A stretch of 64,000 nt of DNA. It comes from Tretioscincus oriximinensis (lineage: Eukaryota; Chordata; Lepidosauria; Squamata; Gymnophthalmidae). The stretch lies in NCBI GenBank assembly GCA_022410635.1, contig JAJVDF010000257.1:736134-800133 (forward strand), read 5' to 3'. The notes under the pieces are model-generated. The model was given only the letters and a program-made list of their open reading frames with translations, ran no database searches and had not been told where the DNA came from. Shown here piece after piece: positions 23,601-35,600 of the stretch (positions are counted from its first letter, which is position 1; each line of letters starts with the position of its first letter). The position numbers were made by a program, and so were the translations under genes.

Positions 23601-26600
23601 CTTTAAAGGCAATCACATCTGGAATGAGGCACAAATACTGTTGCCACAAAGAGAGACTTGGCGTAGACTCCTTCTCAAGCAATGNCAGATAGCTTCTTTT
23701 CCAAGTGTAAATGTAGCCTAGAATTCATTGTGTTCTATCTTATTATTAAGAACCTGGCCTCTTAAACACACCATAAACTTTCTGATGCTATAGCAAAGAG
23801 CTGAAAGGCTGATTTTCTTGACAGTCTCTCTTACTTCCCACGATTATCTTATCTGAACAAAAACAATGATGAAAAAAGGTCTCCATTACCTCTCAATGTC
23901 AGTNAGTCTGGAAGAATCTCGGAATCCTTTAGCAAAAGGGTTGCTGTCAATTTTCAGCTTGGTTATCTGGAAATAGAGAAAGAACAGCAAATTTGCAATC
24001 AGCTGTTAGTGAGAAAGATTTGCAATATACAAAGTGCACCTAAGTCAGTCTAGTCTTCTGCTTATTTTCCTCCAAACCAAAGGCAAATTGACAATTACAT
24101 GACTTCCCATTAGGACAACACTGATAATTCTAATAAAAGGAGAATATAGTTAATCTTATTTAAGCACTAAATGAACCTTATTTTCCCCAAATGTGAAACA
24201 TGTTTTGGGAAGAATTTTGAGTAACGTAAAAAAAGTGTTATCTCTGAAAGAAAAACTGGGAAACGTACAAAATAAACTGTGGCTCTCCAGAACCCTTCCG
24301 ACACTGAAAGCAAGTTTTATACCAGTGTAGAAACATCTGTTGATGATAGATTTTCAAACAAAACTAAGCGGTTAAGTAAAATATTCTGATATAAGGATCT
24401 GTAAAGGTCTTATTTTCTTTTTATTTTAGAAAATCAGAAGTGTAATCAACCATCAAGTCATACAATCACCTACTGCCTTAATTTTAAGGCCATAGCAAAC
24501 CATCCACCCACACTTGCCTTTTGTTGCATGACAGTGCTATGACCTACACGTGAGGAGCACTTTGCCGCAATGGCAACTGCCAGGATGCTGCCATTGGTAG
24601 CTGGGTGCCTACTCTTGCAGGACTCCACATGCAGGTCTCAGGCCCAACTGCGGAGGACCTCCATGCCACAATCTGCACATGGCAATGGGAGTGAATCTCT
24701 GGAGGACTTTGCTGCTGAATCAGAAATCATGGAGCAACGGGCTGCTTCAACCATCAGAGTTGTTGGCCCATGATGCAGTCTGGTAGAGCTGCCTCCAGGT
24801 CACTCCCATGTAGTCATGTTTTGGCTGTATGGATGCAGCCAAAATTAGGTCAGCTATGGAAACCAACCATCTTCCTTAAGTCTAAATTTGTTTTTAGCAA
24901 AAAGATTGCAACAGAGCAAATCAAGATGAAAGTAGTCCCAATAGCCCTGTATGCAGAAAANGTTAATCAAATAAAGGACTGATGGGGCCTGGAGACACTT
25001 AAATTTTGATCTAGCCTTGCTTCACTTTCAGAAAAAAGGAACATTATAGCAAAGTGGAAATTTTATTTTGGTAATTCAGAAAACACACCTTTAGTGTGTT
25101 TTCTGAATTACCAGACTGANCAGATTTTCTGAGGCACAAACTAAGGTTAATTAATATTCATGCCAATTTGCCAATTTCAAATCACCCACCCATATGCACC
25201 TTCACACACACACATCCGGAAATCCCACATACAAGAGAAACACAAAATGTGAGAAATTAAGAAAATCACTCCCACAGGGCATTCAAAAGGACTTCTCACC
25301 CACCCCACCTGATTTTTTTTTNAAAAAAATGGGGCTAAAAAGGGGAAATCTTCCCCTCCCCCCACTCTGGGAGGGCGGGTAGATACCCCAAAATCAGGGT
25401 TATCTGATCAGCCTAATTTAGATAATGTGGGGAAAAGTGTACATTCTTTACTGCTGTGCTTTCCTATTCAGAAAGTGTCTGAAGCTGGATTAAAACTTCA
25501 GGCATGACCTGGGCTCTGTTCAATATATAGGTCTTAATAATGGAATTTATTTTTATCATAAGAGGAACATAAACTGAAGAATAATACTGGAGAGGATTTT
25601 CCTCACACCACCACAAAGTCAGAATATGGATAAAGTTACTCAATGATACTGCAGTATTTTGAGGCTTATATAGGGAGGGAGGGACGGAAGGAAGGACAAA
25701 GCCATATGAATCATGAAGACATCTTCAGGAAAGCTCTCAGAAATGAAAACTGACCATTAAAACATTCAACTCTTTTTCAGTGACTTGCCTGTTTAAACAA
25801 ATGCATGACCTTTAAATCTTAAATGTGAGATAGTTTGTTGAAAGTGTAATGTAGTTAGCCTTCATCTAATAACCTGAAGAAATGCAATCATTCCCCTTAC
25901 AACCAGCACTGAAAGAAATGGCAAAAATAAGAGAGGTTCCATTTTCATTACTCATACATAATACGACAGCCTTCATCTCTATGATTTCCAGAGATGTTCC
26001 ACTGGGAAATGCAGCAGTATTTACAGGATATGCTTGCAAATGAAATAAAAGGTTTTCTCGAGCTGCTTTATTGAGGCAAGTTTCATTACATTATTGGTTC
26101 TTCTGTTATTTCCATGTTTAAAGATAGTGCTACCACAATTCCCAAATATCCAGGGTATTCGTGGATATTGGGGCTTGGTAAACTATCCAAGGTATTAAGC
26201 ATTACATCCTGGATTCCTGGGAACGTCCACAATTTTTTAAATTTTGCTGACTCTTCTTTCCGAAACAGTGCCCGACGTGTACATTGCTATAGATGTAGAA
26301 AAAAAGTAGGTGGCATAAGCTTTCGTAGACCCGTGTACTTCTTCAGATGCTTCTGCCACCTACTTTTCTCCTGTTAGTCTCTAAGTGCTACTAGCCCCTT
26401 TGCTGGACTTTCTACTGGACTAACACTGCTAATTCTCTGAGATGTAGAAAAGGTTAATCAATGTTCATGCACACATACACAAGCCAGCAGCCCAGAAGAC
26501 AAAAACAAGAGCAAAGATGCCACTTGTCGCTGCCCACACTCCTGCTCCTTACAGGACATGTGCAGGCGAACACTGTGGCCACCGTCATTCATAGTAATAG

Positions 26601-29600
26601 CAGGCGCACCAGTCACTAATCCAGCTGCTGCCATCCTGACAGTTGTCAGTGAACACCAGGCAGCATGATCTGAAAAGATGCCACCGCTGCCGTCCCTGAA
26701 GTGAGTCCAAGTGACACAACTGAGCAATACTGGGCTAGCAAGTAAAGTGTGGGGAGGGAGGGGCGACAGGGGCTGGGTCCGTTAAAAGCTGACCATTTTT
26801 ATAAATCATGGATCTGTTTGAGAGGGGGCAGTGTGGCTTGGGAGAGGAGGGGCACTGTTTAGGGAGGATCACATAAGTAGGCGCAGGGCTCCCTGGCTTA
26901 TTGTGGTCAGGCTGTCTCTGACCAGAAAGAGCTGTGCCTGGTGAACCAGGCATAACTGCACACAAACATCCCCCCCCCCCCCCAAAGCTACTAGAAAAAG
27001 TGAGGATATTGGTTCAGAAAGAGTAGCTATTCATTCATATCTCAGGGCATCGCACAATAAAATTATTAAACAGATAAACTACATAAGCTAGAAAANTAAC
27101 AGTGACAGATTATACTTTTGCTCTCCAGTACAGTTTTTCTCTATTTGTAAAAGTTCTCCATTCATTATTCTACCACAGAAATTCCCATATGAACTAAATT
27201 GCTAATTCCTCACTTAGGCTACATCCAGATGTCACTTATTTATTCCACTATAGAAGCATATTCTAGAACACTCTACTGTCTGGATTACTTTATTCCAATC
27301 TACTCAACTTCAATGGAATAAACAAGTGATGGCTTAATACAACTAAAATAAAAGGATCATAAATGTAGTTTTTCAAAACTGATTTAGAAAAAAAGCTGTT
27401 TATTTTCCCAACATCTTAAGAGTGTTTTCTAAAATGGTCCATGAAATCATATCACAGAATAAATATTGGACAAAGACTCAGGCCAATTTACAACAAATTT
27501 TGTTCAGAAGACTTTAGAAACTGATTTTTTAAAAAAACAATTCCCACTACCATCTCATCTGAACAATCTCAAAATACCTTTCTGATGTACTTTTTAAACT
27601 CTGTCAGTAAAACCCTTGTCCGAGAGATGAGTGCTTATATCCAAACCATTTCAGGAGGTGTTATTGGAGAAACGCAAGGCCTTACTGCTTGTATCTAAAA
27701 AGAGGCAATGTTTTCCAACACCTTGCTAATACAGACATGTCTGAGCTTTTGGATTAAATTTCAGGACACTGAGCATGATCCAGCTGAAACTAGCAGTAAA
27801 GCCTCTAGCAGCGATAGCGTGCTTGGCATTTCCGTGTGCTTGTCTATGACACACCGAGGCAGTTCATTGGCATCAGTGAAGAACAAAAGCAGCAGTCCAT
27901 GTTCTTTCTAAACGGCTCCTGGTGTTCTGAAGGATTTTGGACACTATCCATCAAAGAGTTCTCTCACTGACAAAAGCTGCAGGCTCTCTATCCTCCTCCT
28001 CTTTCATTCCAGGGATATTTCTAGACCTGTCCTCTCCCAACTTATCAATATCAAACAAATGGCATGAACATTTGATCTTTCTCATATCTCTCCCCAAAAG
28101 ACACAATGACTATCCAACATGGACAAAGGAATGGCTGAAAACAATCAATGGGGAGATGTGGATGGGNGCACAGGGGCTTTAAAGTGGAGTGGAAAACGTA
28201 ATTTTCCACTCAGTTTTGAAACTGAAATGAGGGTGTAAGAAGAAGAAGAACTGGGTTCTTATACCCCACTTTTCTCACCTTTCAAAGGGACTCAAAGCGG
28301 CTTACAAGGGTATTTTTGCCCAAAGGCTTACATTCTACCTTCCCCACCAGGCTCTGGTGGTTCCCATGTATCTACTTGCATTCAGTTGCAATTTCTTGCA
28401 ATTTATGCTTTCAAATAGCTGGGTTGGCTAGAGCTACAGGCTAGTGGAAGGTGCTCACCCCTCCCCACATCCCACACAGGGCTTCGAAACTCCATCTCCC
28501 CGCTGTAAGATAAAGGCAATTTTGCTTCAGCTTCAAACCCTCAGGGTGCGGGGTGAAGGAAGAAGGCAGAGCCTTCTCTGCCTCTTTCCTCCGGCTCACC
28601 TCGCCTTTTCTCTGCCTCTTTCCCTTGCCTCACCTCCCCTTTCCCAAGCCTCTTTCACTCACCTTCCCTCCTGATTCCCAAGCTTCTTTCCCTCGCCTTC
28701 CCTCCCATTTCCCAAGCCTCTGCTTGCCTTGCATCTGATTNCCCAGCCTCATTGTCAAAGTACTCTAAATGCAAATTACAAAATAGAGCGGCAGCGACAA
28801 CGCAAAATCACCACATACTGCCCAGCAGAAAGTGATGCTGTGCATTTTGAGCGACGCAGGAACACTTTGGAGACTGTTTTCTATGGTAAGAAAATGGAAA
28901 TGGTTGGCTCCTGCATCACATTGGGGCACGCATTAAGCCCAAGTGCGTCTGCAGCCGATGTTTCTTGGTGGAACCAGCTTAAAATTCCTACCCCTCTGTG
29001 ATGCCAACTAGCTAATTTCCAGGTTTGAATTGCCCTACAAGCAAAGTTTTTAATACATATCAAAGTAGAAGAAATGGGATATTGAAAAGCAAGTGCAATA
29101 CAAGATAGTTTTTATTGGTAATTTCAACAGTTGAAAGTATTAATAGATATGAAAATTTTTACTAAAGCTGACAAATACTCAAGAAATGCAGCAATTGAAC
29201 TTTTTAAAAAAATCGTTCACCTTCCCCCAGCCTCCCAAAACATATTCACGTTTAAGAAACTTTTTTCTCTCTTTGTTACTTGTTAGATGCCTCTGAAGAA
29301 GTAGAGTTACCTACAAAGGTTCATGCCACATATCTTTCCCTTGTTAGGTTCCAAAGTTCTACGAGCCCCCTCCACAGCTTTTGTTGAACTTTCTGGACAT
29401 TTCTGCTGAAACACTGCTAGTTCTGCTACTTGTTTTTCCCCTAAGCAATTTTACTTCCCAATAAGCTATAGAGNCTCTCTTAATATTTTATCTTTTTAAC
29501 ACATCACACTGCTTTAAAAATGCTACCGAAAAAGTTGTTTTTTCATGCTGTATGTTTCCCCTCTAACTTCTGACGAGAGCTGGGGCTTTAACAAAGGATT

Positions 29601-32600
29601 GGTGGCAGTTTGTTTTCAGAGAAATGTCAGTGGGGATTGAACGTTTTCTCACAAGACCTTAAATACTTCGTAAAACATACAAATTTATTATCATGCAAAN
29701 ATATATTTCTAAAAATTCATATCAAGGCTATTTTGAGTCAAATTTCCATGGTGAGAACGAGAATGCCACTAATGTATAAAGTCTGCACACTGCTAGTTTT
29801 CATGGCACAAGAAATGCATTTTTTTTTAAATGTGGGATCACCGTAGCTTCATGCTAACTTAGCTGGCATCCTGGGGTAAGCACTTGCTAGAGCATTCCAA
29901 GAGTCAATCTGGATCACTGCTGTGCCAGCATGCATTTCTACTCTTTCGTAGCACCATCACCATTTGTACAGACGTTCCTGATCTACTTTCTGGAACCATT
30001 TCCTATGTTTGAGAAAACAAGCCCAGCCAGAAGCAACAGAGCTGCAGGACAAAGGTTTCCCTGGTATGATATTTCCACTCTTGCAGAGGCAGACTGAGTC
30101 TAAATGCAGGGTGCTTAAAAAAAATGTATACACACTGTGAACTTCCATAGAAAATTTATTCACTGTTCTATTGTTCTACAAAGTTAAATTTCAGGAAATT
30201 AGAAAGCTTAAAATCCAATGTAAATAAAACATAAATAACAAATTTAACTTTGTAGAACAGTAAATAAATTTTCTATGGAAGTTCAAAGTGAGTGTGTATA
30301 CATTTTTTTTTGAAGCACCCTGTATATTGACTGACAGGAGATAAAGAGCCGGCCCACTCAGAATTTCATCATCGTGGCAAACAGAATGCCAATTTAGAGC
30401 CCTTTCTTCACTAAACCAACCATATTTGGCGATATATCTCGGAAAAAATAAGCCTTTTCCACACAATAACAGCAGCTCCTACTAGTTCAATAGTAGAATT
30501 GCCTCATTCATAGATAAGGCATGTATCACAATATTAAAAATTAGTATCTAAAAATCTACCTCGTTTTAATTTCAGTGAAATAGCCGTGTTAGTCCAGTAG
30601 AAAGTCCAGCAAAGGAGCTAGCAGCACTTTGAGACCAACAGGAGAAAAGTGGGTGGCATAAGCTTTCGTAGACACGTGAAGAAGTAGACGTGTCTACAAA
30701 AGCTGATGCCACCCACTTTTCTCTTATTAGTCTCTAAGTTACTAGCCCCTTTGCTGAACTTTCTATTAAACTAACAGGACTATTTCTCTGAAATTAAAAA
30801 CAAGGTAGATTTTTAGATACTAATTTTTAGATACTAATAAGTGCTACTAGTCCCTTTACCTTGTTTTTAGTTTTTTTATAGAAATATCAGAAGAGTTGTG
30901 CTGAATAGGACCAGACCACTGCCCAGCTAGTCTAACATTCTGTCTCACAGTGGCCCACAAATTGCATTGGGCATTCCTAAGCATTAAAAAAGCCAAAATC
31001 CACACTTGTAACTGGCATTTAGGGGAATTCTACCTGGCAAAAGCAGTTCAGTTTCTATCAGCTCAGCTGCCTGAGACCGAAAGGGCAGCTGTGTATTCTC
31101 TCTGCTTTCCTCAGTAACTTGGCATCCATGGAGGGAACAACTGAGCAAGCAGAAAGAGCTGGAGGGCAGATGGCAGGGAAAGAAGCCCTGGAAAGCACCT
31201 TAAAACATTGTCACAGCAGATCTCTGCAGATCTGCTGCTGAACAAAGAAGCAGAAGGCTGCATCCCAGCTACCTCTGCTCTGCCTGTCGCTGTCCAATCT
31301 ATTCAGCACAGAGGAGGGAGAAAAAAGTGCTGAAATGGACAGCAAAGAAGAGCCAGGTTCTTCAGCCCAAAGAGCCCAAAAGGGGGNCCCCAGGTGCCTT
31401 CAGGCAAATTGACAAGTCCACCCCTGCATGGTATCAATAACAAGTATGTGAATGACAAACTACACTAATACTTTTCTCAGCAGCATGTATGAATATCACT
31501 AGGTCCATACCATTCTTCATACTTAGGGCTGCCATATTTTGGCATCCCAAAACCGGGACTGGGGGTGCGTACACTCATGCGTGTGCGCACACACACGGGC
31601 ACACACACGCTTGTAGTGAGACAGGCAGAACCTCTCTTCTGCCTGTCTCACCACAAGCGTCCGTGTTTGCACGCGTGTGTGNGCGTAGCTGCTCCAATCC
31701 TGGAGGCGGGGTTTCGCGCCTGTTGTCAGGCAAAGCGCACCAACTTGCCTCCAGCAGAGGAAAAACGCCTGGGTTTGTGACAGGAGAACAGAGCTCTCCT
31801 CCTGTCACAAACCCAGGCGTTTTTGCTCTACTGGAGGCGAGTTGGCACGCTTTGCCTGACAGGAGTGAAACCCCGCCTCCAGCATTGAGCAGCTACNGCA
31901 CACTCCGAGGTTCCTTCCAGGACCCCAGAAAGTGTTGCTCAAGCCGCAGCCGTCAGCTTTGACGGCTCCTTTTCCTTTAAAATCCTGCATTTTTATATTC
32001 CCTGATGCAGCATCGGGGAATGTAAAAATCCGGGATTTTATCTTAAAACCTGGAGGGGACTATATTTTAGCCCCCCAAACCGGGATTGTGCCACCTTCCT
32101 GGGACGTATGGCAACCCTATTCATACTACATTGCAGTGACAACCTCTGCCATTTCACTCGCTCTTACCTATTAAGCATATTAAATCCTATTTAGCATTCC
32201 ATAAGCACGCATCAAAGCACAAAAATACAACAGATGAATCAGTGAAGGTCGTTCACTGACCCTGCCTCATAATATTATTAACATACCAAGTTCCTGCCTT
32301 TCATTTTCATAGCACAACTGCACCCAAAGAGCAATTATTACATTTAAACATATTAAATATGCAGAGGTTACTCTCCTCAGATAACTGGACAGTGGTGTGG
32401 CAACCACTACCTCTATCTAGTGCTGCACAGCTTGAAATTATATCAATGCAAAACACCTGGGAGTGTTTCNTTTTCAGGCTCTGCACATGCACATCATCTC
32501 CCACTAAGATGCACACCACATAAATAGGTCTTTGTGCTAGAGCAGGTAAAAGTGCTCCGAAAGTTATTTTTCCCAACTATAGAGATTATTTTTTATTTTT

Positions 32601-35600
32601 ATTTATTTATTTACACTTATACCTCGCCCTATACCCGAAGGTCTCAGGATGGCCAACCATAGGGCGCACAGACACCATGTGAAGTAGGTGGGGCCGAGAG
32701 AGTTCTAAAGAACTGTGACTGGTCCAAGGTCACCCAGCTGGCTTTCATGGAGGAACGGGGAATCGAACCAGGAAACTCCCAGATGCGAGTTCAACACTAA
32801 CCACTACACTAAACTGGCTCTCCACTTATTTAGTGCTATTTCATGCCTTCTTTATGCTGTTATGCTATGANTGCTGCTGAATTGTGCAGAAATCATACTA
32901 TAATCAATGGGATAAAACTGCAAGGGAGTAGATTTAGATTAGATACCAGAAAATTTTCCAACAGTAAGGGTGACAAACCAGTGAAACAGTTTGCCACAGG
33001 AGGTGGTAAGTTCACCTTCACCAGAAGTATTCAAACAGAGACTGGACAGTCATCTGTCTGGGATAGTTTAATGAATCCTGCATTGAGCAGTGGATGGGAC
33101 CCGATGGCCCTGGAGGACCCTACCAACTCTGATTCTAGGATTCATGCTGTAATAATGTTAAAAATAGCCTATCTGACTGTAGTCTTAAATTCTGACTACA
33201 AAGATTTCCCTCCTTTAANCAAGCTGCATGTTGACTGGAGAATATTAATTAAGAATCAAAATGTTTCCTTCCCCAGTCTATCTTTTGTCTGGTTAGGAAA
33301 AAAAATACTCAAGGCTGTGTTCTCATGGGGTTGAAAGACATGAGTTCAATTCCATCCACCATTTTCTTTTGCTTCCAGCTCTGTTTCATTGTCAGAAGTT
33401 TTGCATTGGCTTCTGGAGTTGACTGCATTGGTTGGATAATTGGTTTTCAGTGTGTCCTCTTCTTGTATTCTGCCCCACTTTTAAAAATGTGCCTGAGTTT
33501 TGTGCAAATCCATAATTAAAAAAAATAATACAGATATTTGGTCTTGCACAAAACTAGAACTCAACAACAACAGAACCTTTAAAAGCTGCTGTTGCCTCCT
33601 CAGAGGTTAGGAAAAGCTGTAGCCAGAGCACTACAGTTCATGTGACATGAATGACACATTGCAAAAGTGGTCCTTCTGTGGATTATAGGGAACTGCATGA
33701 GCCCAGGGCAAAGACACAGAGTTTTCTCTCCCATTTTTCCCCCTAGTGAGAATGCAGCCAGATGTAGTAATTTTTCCTCAAGATATGAACCATTTATTGT
33801 ATATTCGCTATTCAGGTCAAATTGTAACCTTTTGGAATAGATTTTATTGCACATCAAATCCTCTTGAACATATTCTAAAATGGGAGAAATTTGTTTTACA
33901 AAGCCTCTTCAAGAGGTTGAACATAAATTGGTTTAACTAACTTGATTTGACCCAAAGGATCAGGTTGAATTTATACTAATCTCCTGAACATGAAGATGGG
34001 TTCAGTTCAGACTTAAACTAGTCGCATACTCTAGTTTGAATCAAACAAACTTGTGTTAGCTCATACATATTGTGTACAGTGCAAAATTGGCAAAGAAATA
34101 AGTTAGAAACCCATTTTTCATTTTATGATATCCAGCTGTACTAGATCTAACTAAGCCAGATATATCATTGATGCATGAATAAACATCTCAAACGGAACCA
34201 AACAACTGCCTGAAAATACTCACCAATTGATTCTGATAGGCAGTGACTGCAGTAAATACTGTTTCTGGAAATATAAATGTTCGGAATTCTTCAGATTTCA
34301 GGTTAAGTAATGAAGCTGTATGGTCTTTCTTCTTAATAATGTGTACCCTTGGTTGATATTTATGCATTGAATTCAAAATTATCTGGAGAGGGAAATGGAA
34401 AAGAACCATTTAGGTTGTTGCTCTGTTCAGCTCTAGAACTTCCATTTTGAACTGAAGTTTTTGAACAAAATTTCCCATATTGCAGCTCTTTGCCATCTAA
34501 TTCTGGGACTTCATTGTATAGCAACATACAGTAACTATTCTGTCATAGTACAAACACTCCTTGCTAGGTACACTGACTCCCATATTCAATTATGCCTGGG
34601 GCGTGGGGTTCTGCCTAAAGCTTCTTTTGTTGCACAGTAGATTTTGAGAACAAGCTAACCAAAGTAGTAGATAAGAGAATAACTGAGGTGTTATTCCAAG
34701 ACATTCATGAATTTTCACATTATAATTAACAGAACAAAGACTTTTGCAGAGAAGTGGAGCAAGAAAATAATGTTCCTTCAGTCTAAATCTTATAGAAAAA
34801 TACATCTCTATTTAGTAGCACTTAAAAATATACCATGTTGTGAGACCACAATTCTGGAAGTGGCTTAGAAATNTATTGTACTCTGGGGGAACCTGAAACC
34901 AGTTTCCCACAAGTTTATTGGCTCTCTGCTCCCAGTGTCCTTTTCTAACAGGTGTGCCAACAGGTGGCACTGGTAAGAGACTTGACATTGCTTTTGCTTT
35001 TCACAGGATGAGCTACTCACATGACCATGCTGATCCAGCTCATTGTTTGTTAACTTCACTTTTTCAAAAGACACCATCTGCTTCAGCAATTGTTCCCCAG
35101 TAAATGGCGAATCGGGATGCACATACAGTCTAGAAAAGACAACAGACAGAGAAAATGTTAATCACCACTATTACCTAAGGGTTTATTTTGCAGTAATACT
35201 AAACTATAAACTCTGTACAGTATGGTTATTTGCCTGGGCTGTCTTAAACTGTATGCTACAATTCCAAAGCACATAAAGGCTCTGTCCCCATTGAGTCTTA
35301 TTCTGGGTTATGTCTTGGTACAGAACTTGGCCATTGTTTACACTGGCATGTAGAAGGAAGGTTCCTATTCTAAGATGTAGCCTATACTAAGGCTCAGTGG
35401 GGACAGGGCTGCAGGGTTATATCTACAGATTTTGCAAACAGTCCATAATTTAAGTACCTGCAACAGGGTAGGGGAAGGACTGTAAATGGTATTCTGGATT
35501 TGATGTCTTCAATTACGGCAAATATTTTTAGGTATTTTTAGACACCACCCTTCTTTAGGTTAACAGTCTTTCCAGAACAACTCTNACTCTTGGATCAAGG

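Larger units (their letters stand above)
13400..23889 (-). other. TBX20 intron 6
   Basis: This is a 10.5-kb intron. It carries a full SINE-1 at 14661, SINE-1 pieces at 20941, 21086 and 22625, a family C MITE at 22968, a possible 5S-like fragment near 16848, and an internal duplication around 19490/19870. Between about 17000 and 18950 I see only AT-rich unique-looking DNA. Confidence 0.9.
23967..34223 (-). other. TBX20 intron 5
   Basis: This is a 10.3-kb intron. It holds a 20-bp perfect hairpin at 25069, family D MITEs at 26287, 29285 and 30540, a family A MITE at 27217, a SINE-1 at 28231, a pyrimidine minisatellite at 28560, and a mariner MITE at 30107. It also has CR1 tails at 30884 and 32905, a hAT-like foldback at 31524 and a SINE-2 at 32587. 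No exon was recognised. Confidence 0.9.

Noticed and set aside
24570..24982. Open frames beginning [12 protein letters not shown] and [11 protein letters not shown]
   Set aside because: They are short, lack splice-site support or homology, and lie inside a TBX20 intron.
28444..28738. Pro/Ser/Leu-rich open frames
   Set aside because: They are translations of the pyrimidine-rich minisatellite and a SINE tail.
31489..31962. 157-codon plus-strand open frame
   Set aside because: It lies almost entirely in the hAT-like palindromic element and reads the same arm twice in opposite senses. It has no protein family.
32843..33334. 163-codon plus-strand open frame as a gene
   Set aside because: Its middle is the CR1 ORF2 C terminus and 3' UTR. 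The remainder has no recognisable protein.
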